From Planctomycetota bacterium (GTDB lineage Bacteria; Planctomycetota; Phycisphaerae; Phycisphaerales; UBA1924), in the NCBI GenBank assembly GCA_013285505.1, contig CP053450.1, positions 2,526,796-2,590,795 of the forward strand: a stretch of 64,000 bases of DNA, written 5' to 3'. Position numbers and translations under genes: made by a program. Below the pieces are notes generated by a model that had not been told where the DNA came from, made no database searches, and saw only the letters and a list, made by a program, of their open reading frames with translations. Positions 33,611 through 43,630 of this stretch are shown here, piece after piece; the first letter of the stretch is position 1, and every line of letters starts with the position of its first letter.

Positions 33611-33665
33611 ACCGAACGCCTCGCCCACAGGGCAAACCCAACACGCAAGCTCAGGGAGGTCTTCC

Positions 33666-34613
33666 ATGAACCCATCACTGATTCTCTTCGCCGCCGGCGT
33701 CACGCTCGTCAACACCCTCAGCGGCCCGTTCACAGCGCCCGCCGAGAACACGCCCGCTCGAGCCAACACGAGAACCGCCGTGCAGATCCTCGATACCACG
33801 GGGCGCGACATCCTCCCCGGCACCGTTCGGCCGCGACACGAGGTCGTGCTCGGCTCTCCATTTGACACACTGCTCGCCGCAGTCCATGTCGAGGAAGGGC
33901 AGGCCGTCCGCAAGGGCGACGTGGTGGCGATCATCGATGACCGCAGCGCCCAAGCCGCACTCCGACTCGCCCAGGCCGAAGCGTCACGGACCGCGCAGGT
34001 CGAGCGCGCCCGGGCCGTGCTCGACCAGGCCACCGACACTGTCACGAGGCTGGAGCGTGCCACCGCCTCCAACGCCACCGCCGCCTCCGAACTGACCGAC
34101 GCCAAGAGCGCCGAAGCGATCGCCCGTGCCGACCTGCTGTACGCCCGGGAACAACTCCACGAGGCACAGCTCAATCTCACCCTCGCCGAAGCCCGCTTTG
34201 AGGAACACGTCGTCCGCGCACCCTTCGACGCCGTCGTGGTCCGCATCGTCGCCGAACCCGGCGCCATGCTCTCGCCCGGCGAACCCATCGCCGAGCTCGC
34301 CTCCCTCGACCAGATGTGCATAGACCTCTACCTGCCCGCCGATCTGGCCGCCGGACTCCAGCCCGGCAGCCGGTACGCCATCGCCATGGACGACCCCATC
34401 GAGCGCACCTGCACCGCCACCGTCCGCTACGTCGAGCCGAGAATCGACCCGATCTCCCGCACCATGCGCGTAGTCCTCGACTTCGAGAGCGACCGGGACC
34501 CGCTCGTCTCCGGCGCGCTCGCCCGCCCGGCGACACAGTTCCCAGAAGAGCCCGAACAACTCGTGGCCTTCCTCCAGTCGCTCGTGGACGCAGCCGGCAC
34601 CGAGCAGGACTAA
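33666..34613 (+). CDS. HlyD/RND-type periplasmic adaptor protein
   Basis: 315 aa. A hydrophobic N terminus (LILFAAGVTLVNTLSG, residues 5-20) acts as signal or anchor. A first lipoyl half (VRPRHEVVLGSPFDTLLAAVHVEEGQAVRKGDVVAIID), a coiled-coil hairpin rich in Ala, Glu and Arg (residues 100-175), a second lipoyl half (VVRAPFDAVVVRIVAEPGAMLSPGEPI) and a short beta-barrel (LYLPADLAAGLQPGSRYAI) follow in the usual order. No transporter partner is encoded nearby. It is separated from the M50 gene by 55 bases and probably ends the operon. Confidence 0.85.
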   Translation: MNPSLILFAAGVTLVNTLSGPFTAPAENTPARANTRTAVQILDTTGRDILPGTVRPRHEVVLGSPFDTLLAAVHVEEGQAVRKGDVVAIIDDRSAQAALRLAQAEASRTAQVERARAVLDQATDTVTRLERATASNATAASELTDAKSAEAIARADLLYAREQLHEAQLNLTLAEARFEEHVVRAPFDAVVVRIVAEPGAMLSPGEPIAELASLDQMCIDLYLPADLAAGLQPGSRYAIAMDDPIERTCTATVRYVEPRIDPISRTMRVVLDFESDRDPLVSGALARPATQFPEEPEQLVAFLQSLVDAAGTEQD

Positions 34614-34672
34614 TCCCGGGCCCCGGCCCGCACCGCTCTGATACGACACACCGGCCCAACCCTGTTGCGCGG

Positions 34673-34678
34673 TAGACT
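34673..34678 (+). promoter_or_regulatory. Candidate -10 element TAGACT upstream of the sigma factor
   Basis: Same TAGACT hexamer as before proS and ade, here 79 bases before the chosen ATG 34758. Bases 34614-34672 hold nothing else recognisable. Confidence 0.35.
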
Positions 34679-34757
34679 GCCCTCCTCCGAGGACCGGACA
34701 CCCCCGATGGCGACCCCGCCACGCCGGGGACGTCCTCATGGACGTGAGGCACGCCCC

Positions 34758-35369
34758 ATGCAAGGCGACAGGCCGAATCCGACGCGGCAACCCGCCGACC
34801 TCACACAGCTCATCGAGCAGGCCGGCTCCGGCTCCGCCCAAGCCCGCACCGATCTGCTGGAGGCCGTCGCCGGCGAACTCCGCACCATCGCCGCCTCACT
34901 GCTCCGCCGCGAGAGCGACGCCCACACGCTCAACGCCACCGCGGCTCGTCAACGAGTCCTACCTGCGCCTCTTCCGAACCGGCGGGCTCACCCCCGAGCT
35001 CTCCTTCGAGCACCGGCACGCCTTCTTCCTCGCCGCCTCCACCGCAATGCGCCGCATCCTCATCGACCACGCCCGCGCCCAAGGCCACCGCCAAGCGCGC
35101 GACCCCTAACGCCGTCCGCGGCCGCATCGACGTAGACCTCGTCCACGCCTCGACCGAAGCCGACCCGCACGACCTCCTCGCCCTCGACGACGCCCTCACC
35201 GCACTCGAAGCCGAAGACGAACGCGCCGCGAGCGTCGTGCCTGCGGTTCTACGCCGGACGCCAGATCGACGAGATCGCCGAACTCCTCGGCGTCGCCTCA
35301 CGCACCGTCAAACGCGACTGGGAGTTCGCCAGAGCCCGTCTCCAGCAACTGATCGAATCCGAGTCATGA
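34758..35369 (+). CDS. ECF-type RNA polymerase sigma factor, planctomycete family, three frame breaks
   Basis: Repaired product about 203 aa. Segments in order: LTQLIEQAGSGSAQARTDLLEAV and LRTIAASLLRRE (region 2 start), then NESYLRLFR...HRHAFFLAASTAMRRILIDHARAQ (typical of the TIGR02999-like family), then VDLVHASTEADPHDLLALDDALTALE, and last LRFYAGRQIDEIAELLGVASRTVKRDWEFARARL, a region 4 helix-turn-helix. One-base frame breaks lie near 34944-34950, 35098-35105 and 35236-35242. The stop overlaps the kinase ATG by four bases, a sigma-kinase pairing often seen in planctomycetes; the kinase may control this sigma factor. Confidence 0.75.
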
Positions 35370-37962
35370 GCCACCCCGCAGCACCAGACCAGCCGCCAGC
35401 CCAGCCCGACGCCGCCGCGGTCAAGGCCCTCTTCGCCCTGCTGCTCGACGCAGAGGACCCCGCGACCACCACCAGCCAACACGACCCGACCGAAGCCGCC
35501 CGCCGCGCACTCGATCAGGCCGACCCCGCGGTCCGCCGCACCGCCGAGAACCTCTTGGCCGCGCACCGCCGGGCCCGGGGCCTCCTCGACACCCCCCAGT
35601 CAACTCCCGCGTCCACCAACGCGGTCGCCGGAGCGATCACACCGCCGGAGATCGAGGGCTACGACATCGGCCCCGAGATCGGCCGCGGCGGATTCGGCAT
35701 CGTCTTCGCCGCCCGCCAGATCAGCCCCGTCCAACGCGACGTCGCGATCAAGCTCCTTCGAACCGAGTTCTCCTCCGCCGAGACCGTGGCCCGCTTCCAG
35801 TCCGAAGCCGCAGTCCTCGCCCGTATGAACCACGACGGCATCGCCCGCGTCCTCGACGCCGGCCTCGACCGCGCCGGCCGCCCCTTCGTCGCCATGGAAC
35901 TGATCCGGGGCGAGCCGCTCACTGATCACTGCGACGCGCACGCCCTGACACTCCGCCAACGCGTGGGGCTGATGGCCCGCATCTGCGACGCCGTCCACCA
36001 CGCCCACCAGCGCGCCGTCATCCACCGCGACCTTAAGCCCGCCAACATCCTGATCGAGACCATCGACGGCTCCCCCCACCCCCGCGTCATCGACTTCGGC
36101 ATCGCCAAACTCCTCGACGACGCGTCCCCGCAGCTGATGACCCGCGAGGGGCTCCGCCTCGGCACGCCCCGCTACATGAGCCCCGAACAACGCGCCGGCG
36201 ACGAGACCTCGGACGTCCGCATCGACATCTACGCCCTCGGCACCCTGCTCTGTGAGCTGCTCACCGGCCAGGTGCCACACCCCCAGACATCCACCTCCGC
36301 GCCCGACTCCGGCGCACGCCGATCCTCCAGAACACTCCGCCCCAGCCAGCTCGCCGCGATCGGAAACTCCCCCTCCGCCAGCCCGCGCGAGCTCCGGGGC
36401 GACCTCGACCGCATCGTCCTCAAAGCCGCAGCCGCAGACCCGGCCCTCCGCTACCGCTCCGCCGCAGCCCTCGGCGATGACCTCCGCCACTACCTCGCCG
36501 GACGCCCCGTCGAGGCCACACCACCCGGCGCGGTCTACCTCACCCGCCGGTTCGTCGGCCGCCACAAGGCCGCCACCGCCCTCGCCGCCGTCGCCCTGGG
36601 CTCCGCAGCCTCCGGCGCCTGGGCACTCAAGCACGGCCGCGACGAAGCCCGCGCCGGACGCACCGCCGCCGAAGAAGCACTCGTCCAGTCCGACCAGGCC
36701 CGCCAACGCTCCGATGCCGTCGTCTCCTTTCTCCTCGGCGACATGCTCGACGCCCTCGGCCCCGACACCTCCGGCCGGACCGAGTTCACCATCCAGGACT
36801 TCCTCCGCGGCGTCGTCAGCGACGCCGAGACCCGCCTGAGCGACACCCCCGACGTCCTCACCGCCGTCCTCGAACGCGCCGGCAGTTCTCTCGTGCTCAT
36901 CACCGACGCCGCCGAGGGCTGGGAAGCCTTCGACAAGGCCGCCGATGTCACCGCCGCGACACACGGCGACCTCCACCCCGAAACACTCCGACTCAGGCTC
37001 GAATCCGCCATCGCCAAACGCTGGGCCCAGCCCTCCCAAGCCATCGACCAGGAGGTACTCGCACTCCGCGAGCAGATCATCAGCACCCTCGGCCCCGAAC
37101 ACCCCACCGCCCTCCGCGCGCGCACCTACGGCATCATGATCGAGAGCCCCCCCGACCCCCGCGACGAGATGCGGGCGATCGGCGCAGCCTACGAACGGCA
37201 GGGACTCCGAGGCTCACGCGAACACCTCGAACTCCTCCAATACCTCGGCTTCGCGCTCGCGGCCATGGACGACCCCTCCACCGCCGACCACATCCGCGAC
37301 GCCCTCCAGATCGCCGACGAATCTCTCAGCCCGCAACACTCGCAGGCGATGACCCTCCGTCACGTCTACGCCAGCCTGCTGCTCAACACCGGAAAGCTCG
37401 ACCAGGCCCGGCCCGTCATCGATCGCCAGCTCGCCCTCGCCGAGCCCATCTTCGGCTCCCCGAACCGATTCCGCATGCACGGCCTCCGCATGGCCTGCGA
37501 GCTCGCCGTCAAGCAGGAACGCTTCGCCGAGATGCTCCCGAACGCGCTCGAACACCAAGACGCCGTCAACACACTCCACGGAGCCGACTCCATCCAGGCC
37601 TCGACCGCCGGGCACTGGCTCGGCCGCGCCCAGTCCGAGGCCGGCCTCCACGCCGACGCCGCAGCAACCTACGCCTGGGTCGTCCCCGCGCGCGCGAGGT
37701 CCTGGGGCGAGTCCCGCGAGTTCGTCCTCGCCGACCGCCTCCGCTGGGCCCCGCGCCCTCCTCGCCTCCGGCCAGCCCGAACAGGTCGCCGCCGCCGTCA
37801 ATCCCGGCCTCGAGCACGCCCCGCCCGGCAGCCTGCTGCACAGCGATCTGCTCATCGCCCTCGCCGACGCCCACGCCGCCCAAGGAAACACCGCGGAGGC
37901 GCACCACCATCGACCGCTGGCTCGAACAACTCCCCGCCGACGCCCCCGGCCGAGCCCCCTGA
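35366..37962 (+). CDS. Membrane serine/threonine protein kinase with TPR-like C terminus (late frame breaks)
   Basis: About 865 aa. Cytoplasmic kinase domain at residues 95-370: glycine loop IGPEIGRGGFGIVF, VAIKLLR lysine, catalytic HRDLKPANIL (about residue 220), DFGIAKLL, and GTPRYMSPEQ. One membrane segment at about residues 400-420, then a TPR-type repeat region with paired helices (LDQARPVIDRQLALAEPIFG and similar). Near 37749-37752 and 37897-37901 the frame shifts by one base each time; the corrected end reads RALLASGQPEQVAAAV... and stops at TGA 37960, or at TAG 37989 if a further base is missing. A terminator hairpin follows. Confidence 0.85.
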
Positions 37963-38009
37963 TCGCCTGGCAACAAGACCACATCGACTAGCGACGCACA
38001 CCAACGCAA

Positions 38010-38043
38010 AGACCCCCGGCGCGCGCTCAGCGCCGGGGGGTCT
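38010..38043 (+). terminator. Strong GC hairpin between convergent genes
   Basis: AGACCCCCGGCG (38010-38021) pairs with CGCCGGGGGGTCT (38031-38043) around a 9-base loop. There is no T tract. It lies between the kinase and a gene on the other strand and could stop both transcripts. Confidence 0.7.
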
Positions 38044-38071
38044 CAGAGTGAGCGCAACCGGTCTCCCCCAC

Positions 38072-38822
38072 CTACGCCCGGCGGCGGCGCACCATCAACA
38101 CCGCACCAGCCCCCAGCAGCCCGAGCCCCGCCGGGCGCCGGCACCGTCGAAAACCGCACCGAAACATCATCGAACGCGCCGGCCAGTGTGAGCGGTCCCT
38201 CGCCGTTGAGCCCGGTGCTCGTCAGCGAGAGCCCGAAGCCGAACTCCATCGGCCCGCCGGCAAAGTCCGGGTGCGAGTCAACCAGGATCCCCGTCTCCGG
38301 CACAACCTCGACAAAGTCCTCCGCCACGTACCCGGAGAAGTTGTACACATGCTCCGGGTCATCGAAGTTAAACGCGTGGAAGTTGCTCCCCGTCGACGCA
38401 GTAAACACCCGGCCGTCCTGCTGAATCAGCATCCGCACGCCCGCGAGATGGTCGTGCTGGTTCTCAGCCACCGGCAGTGTCCGCATCGAGCCCGCGAACT
38501 GCGTGATCTCGCCCTGCGTGCTCGGGTCATACCCCCACCCGTCCATCATGACCGGCGCAAACACCACATTGAAATGGTTCGCCGGGATATCGACGCTGAA
38601 CAGCTGGAGCAGGAAGCCGTTCGGCGGGTTGCCCCCGATGAACCGGTCCGTCGCAACATGCATGCTCGCTCCCTGCGCCGGGGCGTGCGACCAGAACGGG
38701 CTCGCGGCCGTCCACGTCCCCGGATCAAAGTCACGCTCGATGAAGATGTAGTCATCCGCCGAAGCCGCCGGCACGGCCAGGGCCAGAGCAAGGATCGCTG
38801 CCGAACTCGTCATGCGTGTCAT
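38072..38822 (-). CDS. Secreted protein with PEP-CTERM-like sorting tail (frame break)
   Basis: About 250 aa from ATG 38822, which has AGAGAG about 8 bases upstream. Signal peptide SSAAILALALAVPAASA, then a beta-rich secreted domain of unknown function (FIERDFDPGTWTAASPF, FNVVFAPVMMDGWGYD, FNFDDPEHVYNFSGYVAEDFVEVVPET). After FSTVPAPGG one extra base in the C4 run at 38126-38129 (given strand) breaks the frame; without it the tail is LGLLGAGAVLMVRRRRA and a stop at 38072. Pro-Ala-Pro-Gly, hydrophobic stretch and arginines are the PEP-CTERM pattern of this bacterial group, which directs proteins to the cell surface. Confidence 0.72.
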
Positions 38823-39199
38823 GTCGTCTCTCTTTCGCTGAACATGGGTGCCATCGCCGGACGCAACCGCCGTCCCGGCCTCACCCGGCAAAGCGAGAAC
38901 CGCCGCGACAGGGGACATCCACACACAGAAAAAGTCTTAGCCCCCATAACAGAGCCCGAAGCGCAAGCGAGACGCCCCCCCAAAGGAGGCCCAACGCGCC
39001 AGCGTGGGCTTCTCCCCAGCTCCGCCCCGGCTTCCCCCTCTCCCAGTTCATCCCAGAGAGCACGAGAGCCAGGGCGCCGCACGACCCACCACCGTGCCAC
39101 GGGTGGCTCGTCCACCCGTGCTCACCGGCTGCCATCAATCGGTCCCACCCTCCGCCAGCCCGTCGCGGCAGACCCAGAGCCCGCACCCACCCCGATCTC
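38823..39199. repeat. Gene-free stretch with three dispersed repeat types
   Basis: 377 bases. It holds a copy of GAGCCCGAAGCGCAAGCGAG (38952-38971, also at 57069), a hairpin of the AGGCCCAA...TGGGCTT type (38985-39012, relatives at 53411 and 53792), and a perfect palindrome with arms CACGGGTGG and CCACCCGTG inside 39094-39120 (also twice at 55303-55370). No gene seen. Confidence 0.65.
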
Positions 39200-41030
39200 C
39201 TACCCCCGCCGCTCCGTCGCCACGTGATAGTGCGGATCCTCGCTGATGTTCACCTCCACCAGCTCCCCCGCCTTGTCCAGCAGCCGGCGGCAGTCCTCGC
39301 TCAGATGCCGCAGGTGCAGCCGCTTGCCCAGCTTCTGGTACCGCTCCGCCAGCGCGTTGATCGCCTCCAGCCCCGACTGGTCGTACACCCGGCTGAAGTA
39401 GAAGTCGATGACAACATCCTCCGGGTCGTCCTGCGGCGAGAACAGATCCCGGAACCGCGTCACACTCCCGAAGAAGAGCACCCCGTGCAGCTGATAGATC
39501 TTGCTCCCGTGCTCGTCGATCTGTGTGTCCGCGATCAGATGCTTGCTCTTGTTCCACGCAAAGACCAGCGCCGACAACGCGACCCCCAACACCACGGCCG
39601 TCGCCAGGTCGTGCATGAACACCGTGTACGCCGCCACCACCAACATGATCAGCACGTCCGCCCGGGGGATCCGCCGCCACGTCTGCAGCGTCGTCCACTC
39701 AAACGTGCCGATCACCACCATCAGCATCACACCCACCAGCGCCGCCATCGGCACCGCCTCGATCAACGGCGCCAGGAACAGAATGAACACCAGCAGCGCC
39801 ACCGCCGCCGTGATCCCGGACAACCGCCGCCTGCCCCCCGCCTTCACGTTGATCAGCGACTGACCGATCATCGCGCACCCGCCCATGCCGCCGAAGAAGC
39901 CGCACGCGACATTGGCCACGCCCTGCCCGAGACACTCCCGGTTGCTGCTGCCCCGCGTGTCGGTCAGCTCATCCACCAGCGTCAGCGTCATCAGCGACTC
40001 GATCAGCCCCACCGCCGCGAGAATCACCGAATACGGCAGGATGATCAGCAGCGTCGCCAGCGTCGCCGGCGGCATCGTAAAGTCCCACCACGCCGGCCGC
40101 GGCAGGCCGCCGGAGATCCCCACCTCCGCCGCGTCCACCGACGCAACCGCCGCCGAAGTCTCCGCATCGGTGAGCGGCGCGACGGGCTGCTTGCTCGCGG
40201 GCTCCGCAGCCACGCCCTCCGGAAGCCCCGCACCCGCCGCCGCCAACACCGCCGCGTCCTTGTCCCGCTGCGCCCGTCCGCACCGCCGCCGCCCGCGTGC
40301 TGTCCAGCAACATGTCGCCGACAGTCAGCAACGGCCGCGCCGCCGTGGCCCCATCAGCCTCCCCTTCGGGCGCTTTGCCCGCCGAAGCATTGATCGCAAA
40401 CGCCGCGATCGACACCAGCACGATCGCCGCCAGCGACGCCGGCACCGCCCGCGTCAACTTGGGCAGGAACGCGATGATCGCCATCGTCGCCGCCACCAGG
40501 CCCAGCATCAGCCACAGCCGCGATCCCGAAAGGAAGGCCATCACCCCATCGGCGTTCAGTGTCTTGAAGCTCCCGAGCTGGGCCAGCAGGATCACCACCG
40601 CCAGCCCGTTGACAAACCCCAGCATCACCGGGTGCGGCACGATGCGTATGAATCTGCCGAGCTTGAACAGCCCCACCACGATCTGCAAGAGCCCGCACAG
40701 CACCACCGCCGGGAACAGATAGCCGATGCCGTGCTCGGCCACCAGCGACACCACAACCACGCCCATCGCCCCCGTCGCGCCCGAGATCATGCCCGGTCGC
40801 CCGCCGAGGATCGACGTCAGCAGACAGATGATAAACGCCGCGTAGAGCCCGACAAGGGGGGGAACACCCGCCAGAAACGCGAACGCGACCGCCTCCGGCA
40901 CCAACGCCAGCGCGACAGTCAGGCCCGAGAGGATGTCCGCCCGGGGCGAGCCGCTCCGCCCCGACCGCAGGTCGATCACCGGGTGGCCGATCGAGATGAA
41001 CTTGGGCAGACGGATCGTGATCGCGGGCAT
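39200..41030 (-). CDS. SulP family anion transporter with STAS domain (frame break)
   Basis: About 610 aa. SulP carriers move sulfate, bicarbonate or other anions. The N-terminal part has the SulP signature region [36 protein letters not shown], then [17 protein letters not shown]. The frame breaks near 40270-40276 in a variable loop. The rest includes [51 protein letters not shown] and a C-terminal STAS domain ([12 protein letters not shown]...[19 protein letters not shown]). ATG 41030 is the first ATG before conserved sequence; a TTG at 41105 would add 25 residues. It is divergent from fmt. Confidence 0.87.
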
Positions 41031-41139
41031 GCGGTTCTCGGAAGTCGTGCCCGCGGCCAGACCGTGGTCGCCCGGGGCAACGGGGTTCAAATCAGATGCG
41101 AACAAAGACCCCGAGCACGCCTGGGGACCAGCGACGACG

Positions 41140-41145
41140 ACTGTA
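41140..41145 (-). promoter_or_regulatory. Candidate -10 element TACAGT for the SulP gene
   Basis: TACAGT on the minus strand, 34 bases before TTG 41105, in the short divergent spacer with fmt. Confidence 0.25.
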
Positions 41146-41163
41146 GGCGATCGCCGTTGGTGA

Positions 41164-41169
41164 TACCCT
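41164..41169 (+). promoter_or_regulatory. Candidate -10 element TACCCT of fmt, leaderless type
   Basis: TACCCT ends 6 bases before ATG 41176. No ribosome binding site precedes the start. Confidence 0.4.
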
Positions 41170-41175
41170 TACCCC

Positions 41176-42154
41176 ATGAAGCTCGTCTTCCTCGGCTCCG
41201 GGGCCTTCGGCCTGCCCACGCTCGAAGCGGCTCGCCCGCAACCACGACGTCGCCATGGTCGTCACCCAGCCCGACCGCAAGGCCGGCCGCGGCGGCAAGA
41301 TGACCCCCACGCCCATCGGCGCCTGGGCCGCCGAAAACCTTACCGACTCACCCCTTCTCAAGCCCGAGCGGATCAACGAACCCGAGGTCACGGCCGCCGT
41401 CCGAGCCGTCGAGGCCGACGCGTGGGTCGTCATCGCCTTCGGACAGAAACTCGGCGCCCCCCTCCTCAAGAGCCGATTCGCGATCAACCTCCACGCCTCC
41501 CTGCTCCCCCGCTGGCGCGGGGCCGCGCCGATCAACGCCGCGATCCTCGCCGGAGACAGCGTCACCGGGAACTCCGTCATCACCCTCGCCGACCGCATGG
41601 ACGCCGGCCTCATCCTCGGCCAGAGCGAACGCCCGATCGAGCCGACCGTCACCACCGGCGAACTCCACGACCTCCTCGCCGGCGACGGGCCTGAACTGGT
41701 CGAGCACGTGCTCGACGGCCACATGGCCCGCACCCTCGATCCCCGCAAACAGGACGAGTCCGTCGTGACACTCGCCGGGAAGATCTCCCGCGCCGACGCA
41801 TGGATCGACCTGGCCGACTCGGCCGAAGCCTGCCGTCGCCGCATCAACGGCCTGAGCCCCTGGCCCGGCGTGCAGGCCGAACTCGACGGGCAGGCGGTCA
41901 AGCTCCTCCGCGCCACCGTCATCGAAATGCCCGCCAGCATCGGCGAGCCGCACGCCGCCGCCGCCCCGGGCACACTCCTCGATCCCGGACTAGGACACTT
42001 CGCCACCGGCGAGAGCGTCCTGCAGATCCTGGACATCCAGCCCGCCGGCAAGCGCCCCATGCGATGGACCGACTACGCCCGAGGCCGCACCCTTGCCGAA
42101 GGTGCCGTGCTCACCCCAGCCCCCCCCTCCACCAAGGTCGCCAAACCGTGCTAA
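41176..42154 (+). CDS. fmt: Methionyl-tRNA formyltransferase (frame break)
   Basis: About 325 aa. Formylates Met-tRNAfMet for translation initiation. MKLVFLGSGAFGLPTLEA starts at 41176; one extra base near 41228-41232 (in GCGGCTCG) moves the frame, and LARNHDVAMVVTQPDRKAGRG continues. The catalytic region INLHASLLPRWRGAAPINAAILAGD, with Asn-His and later Asp in MDAGLIL, is complete, as is the C-terminal domain (PWPGVQAELDG). Its TAA overlaps a GTG start of the next gene. Because the enzyme is close to essential, the break is most likely a sequence error. Confidence 0.9.
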
Positions 42155-42797
42155 CGCTCTGGGACCTCATCGAGCCCCGCACCCCCACCGCCGCGAAGCA
42201 CAGGCCCGCCCGCCCCGAGCCGACCGCCCGATCCGCGCGCGCGCGCGCCAACCCTCCGCCGCCGAACGCTACTACGCACTCGAACGCTCCATGCTCGCGG
42301 CCTACGGCATCCGCGTCCGCAAATGGCGATCCAGCACCTCAGGCGTCGCCTGGCAGGTCTTCTACCGCGACGGCACCACCAGCCGGCTGATCGAGTCACC
42401 CCGACCCCGCGGCCCTGTCTCGGCCGCCGTCTTCCTCCACGAAGTCGGCCACCACGCCATCGGCTTCAACACCTACAAACCCCGCTGCCTCGAGGAATAC
42501 CACGCCTGGCGGTTCGCCCTCGAGAACATGCCGCAACACGGCATCGAGATCACTCCGAGAGTCCGCAAACGCGTCCGCGACTCGCTCCGCTACGCACTCG
42601 ACAAAGCCATCCGTCGGGGCCTCCGCAACATCCCCGCAGAAGTCCTCGCGTGCATCGCCGAACAGGAGTTGTGGCTCGCTCAGGCAGACTCGATCGGCAC
42701 GTCGAAGAGCGCATCGATAAACGACGCCGGGTCAAACGGCTGCACATCATCCGGCGTCTCGCCCACCCCGACAAACTTCACCGGCAACCCCAGCTGA
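42148..42797 (+). CDS. Putative zinc-metallopeptidase-like protein with HEVGHH motif
   Basis: About 216 aa if read from GTG 42148 (inside the fmt stop region) with a frame repair in the CGCGCGCGCGCGC run at 42233-42252; alternatively an ATG at 42093 stays in the downstream frame. The core is AERYYALERSMLAAYGIRVRKWRSSTSG, VFLHEVGHHAIGF (HExxH, zinc binding) and CLEEYHAWRFALENM. The conserved Glu in EEYHAW could be a third ligand. It resembles small ImmA-like peptidases only in the motif. Its last 115 bases overlap the 3' end of ftsY on the other strand, so the true end may be earlier. Confidence 0.55.
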
Positions 42798-43624
42798 TCG
42801 CGGATCGCCACGACCACACCCCCCTTGGCCGTGCCGTCCAGCTTGGCGAGGAAGATCCCGGTCACCTTCGCCGACGCCGTGAACTGCTCGGCCTGACGCA
42901 GCGCGTTCTGCCCGCTCGTGGCATCAAGCACCAGCAGCACCTCGTGCGGCCCGCCCTCGATCTGCTTGCCCACCACCTTGTAAATCTTCTCGAGCTGCCG
43001 CATCAGCGGGTCCTGTGTGTGCAGCCGACCCGCCGTATCGAGAATCACCACGTCCACGCCGCGCGCCTTCGCCGCCGCGCACGCGTCAAACGCCACCGAC
43101 GCCGGATCGCCGCCCTCCTGCCCCTTGACGATCTCCACGCCCAGCCGGCCCGCCCAGATCTCGAGCTGCCGCACCGCCCCAGCCCGGAACGTATCGCACG
43201 CCCCGACCAGCACCCGGTGCCCGTCATCCGTCAGCATCTTGCACAGCTTCGCGATGCTCGTGGTCTTCCCCGCCCCATTCACCCCCGTCACCAGGATCAC
43301 CGTCGGCCCCGCGCCCTCCGGCGCCATGTGCAGCGAACGGTCCGCGTCCGGCCAGAGTTGCTTCAACTCCGCCCGCAGCACCTCCAGCACATCGTCGCCC
43401 CGCGTCAGCGTCCCGGCCTTGTGCCCCTCGCGCACCTTCGCGATCAGCCGCGTCGTCGTCTGCACGCCGACATCGCTCCCGATCAGCGTCGCCTCAAGCT
43501 CACGGATCAGCGCCTCATCCAGCGTCCGACCCATGAGCACCGACCGCAGCCTGCCCGCAAACGCATCCCGCGTCCTCGTCAACCCGCTCCGAAGTTTGGC
43601 CAGTGCGCCCGAGACAAGACCCAT
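42680..43624 (-). CDS. ftsY: Signal recognition particle receptor FtsY
   Basis: 314 aa, a short FtsY without the long acidic A domain. It docks SRP-ribosome complexes at the membrane translocon. N domain at residues 10-85, then the GTPase: P-loop VTGVNGAGKTTSIAKL, DTFRAGAVRQL, DTAGRLHTQDPLMRQLEKI, LAKLDGTAKGG and VGVGETPDDVQPFDP. Transcribed after ribH and nusB on the minus strand with a 6-base gap to nusB, so the three form an operon. Confidence 0.96.
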   Translation of the reverse strand: MGLVSGALAKLRSGLTRTRDAFAGRLRSVLMGRTLDEALIRELEATLIGSDVGVQTTTRLIAKVREGHKAGTLTRGDDVLEVLRAELKQLWPDADRSLHMAPEGAGPTVILVTGVNGAGKTTSIAKLCKMLTDDGHRVLVGACDTFRAGAVRQLEIWAGRLGVEIVKGQEGGDPASVAFDACAAAKARGVDVVILDTAGRLHTQDPLMRQLEKIYKVVGKQIEGGPHEVLLVLDATSGQNALRQAEQFTASAKVTGIFLAKLDGTAKGGVVVAIRDQLGLPVKFVGVGETPDDVQPFDPASFIDALFDVPIESA

Positions 43625-43630
43625 GCGTCG

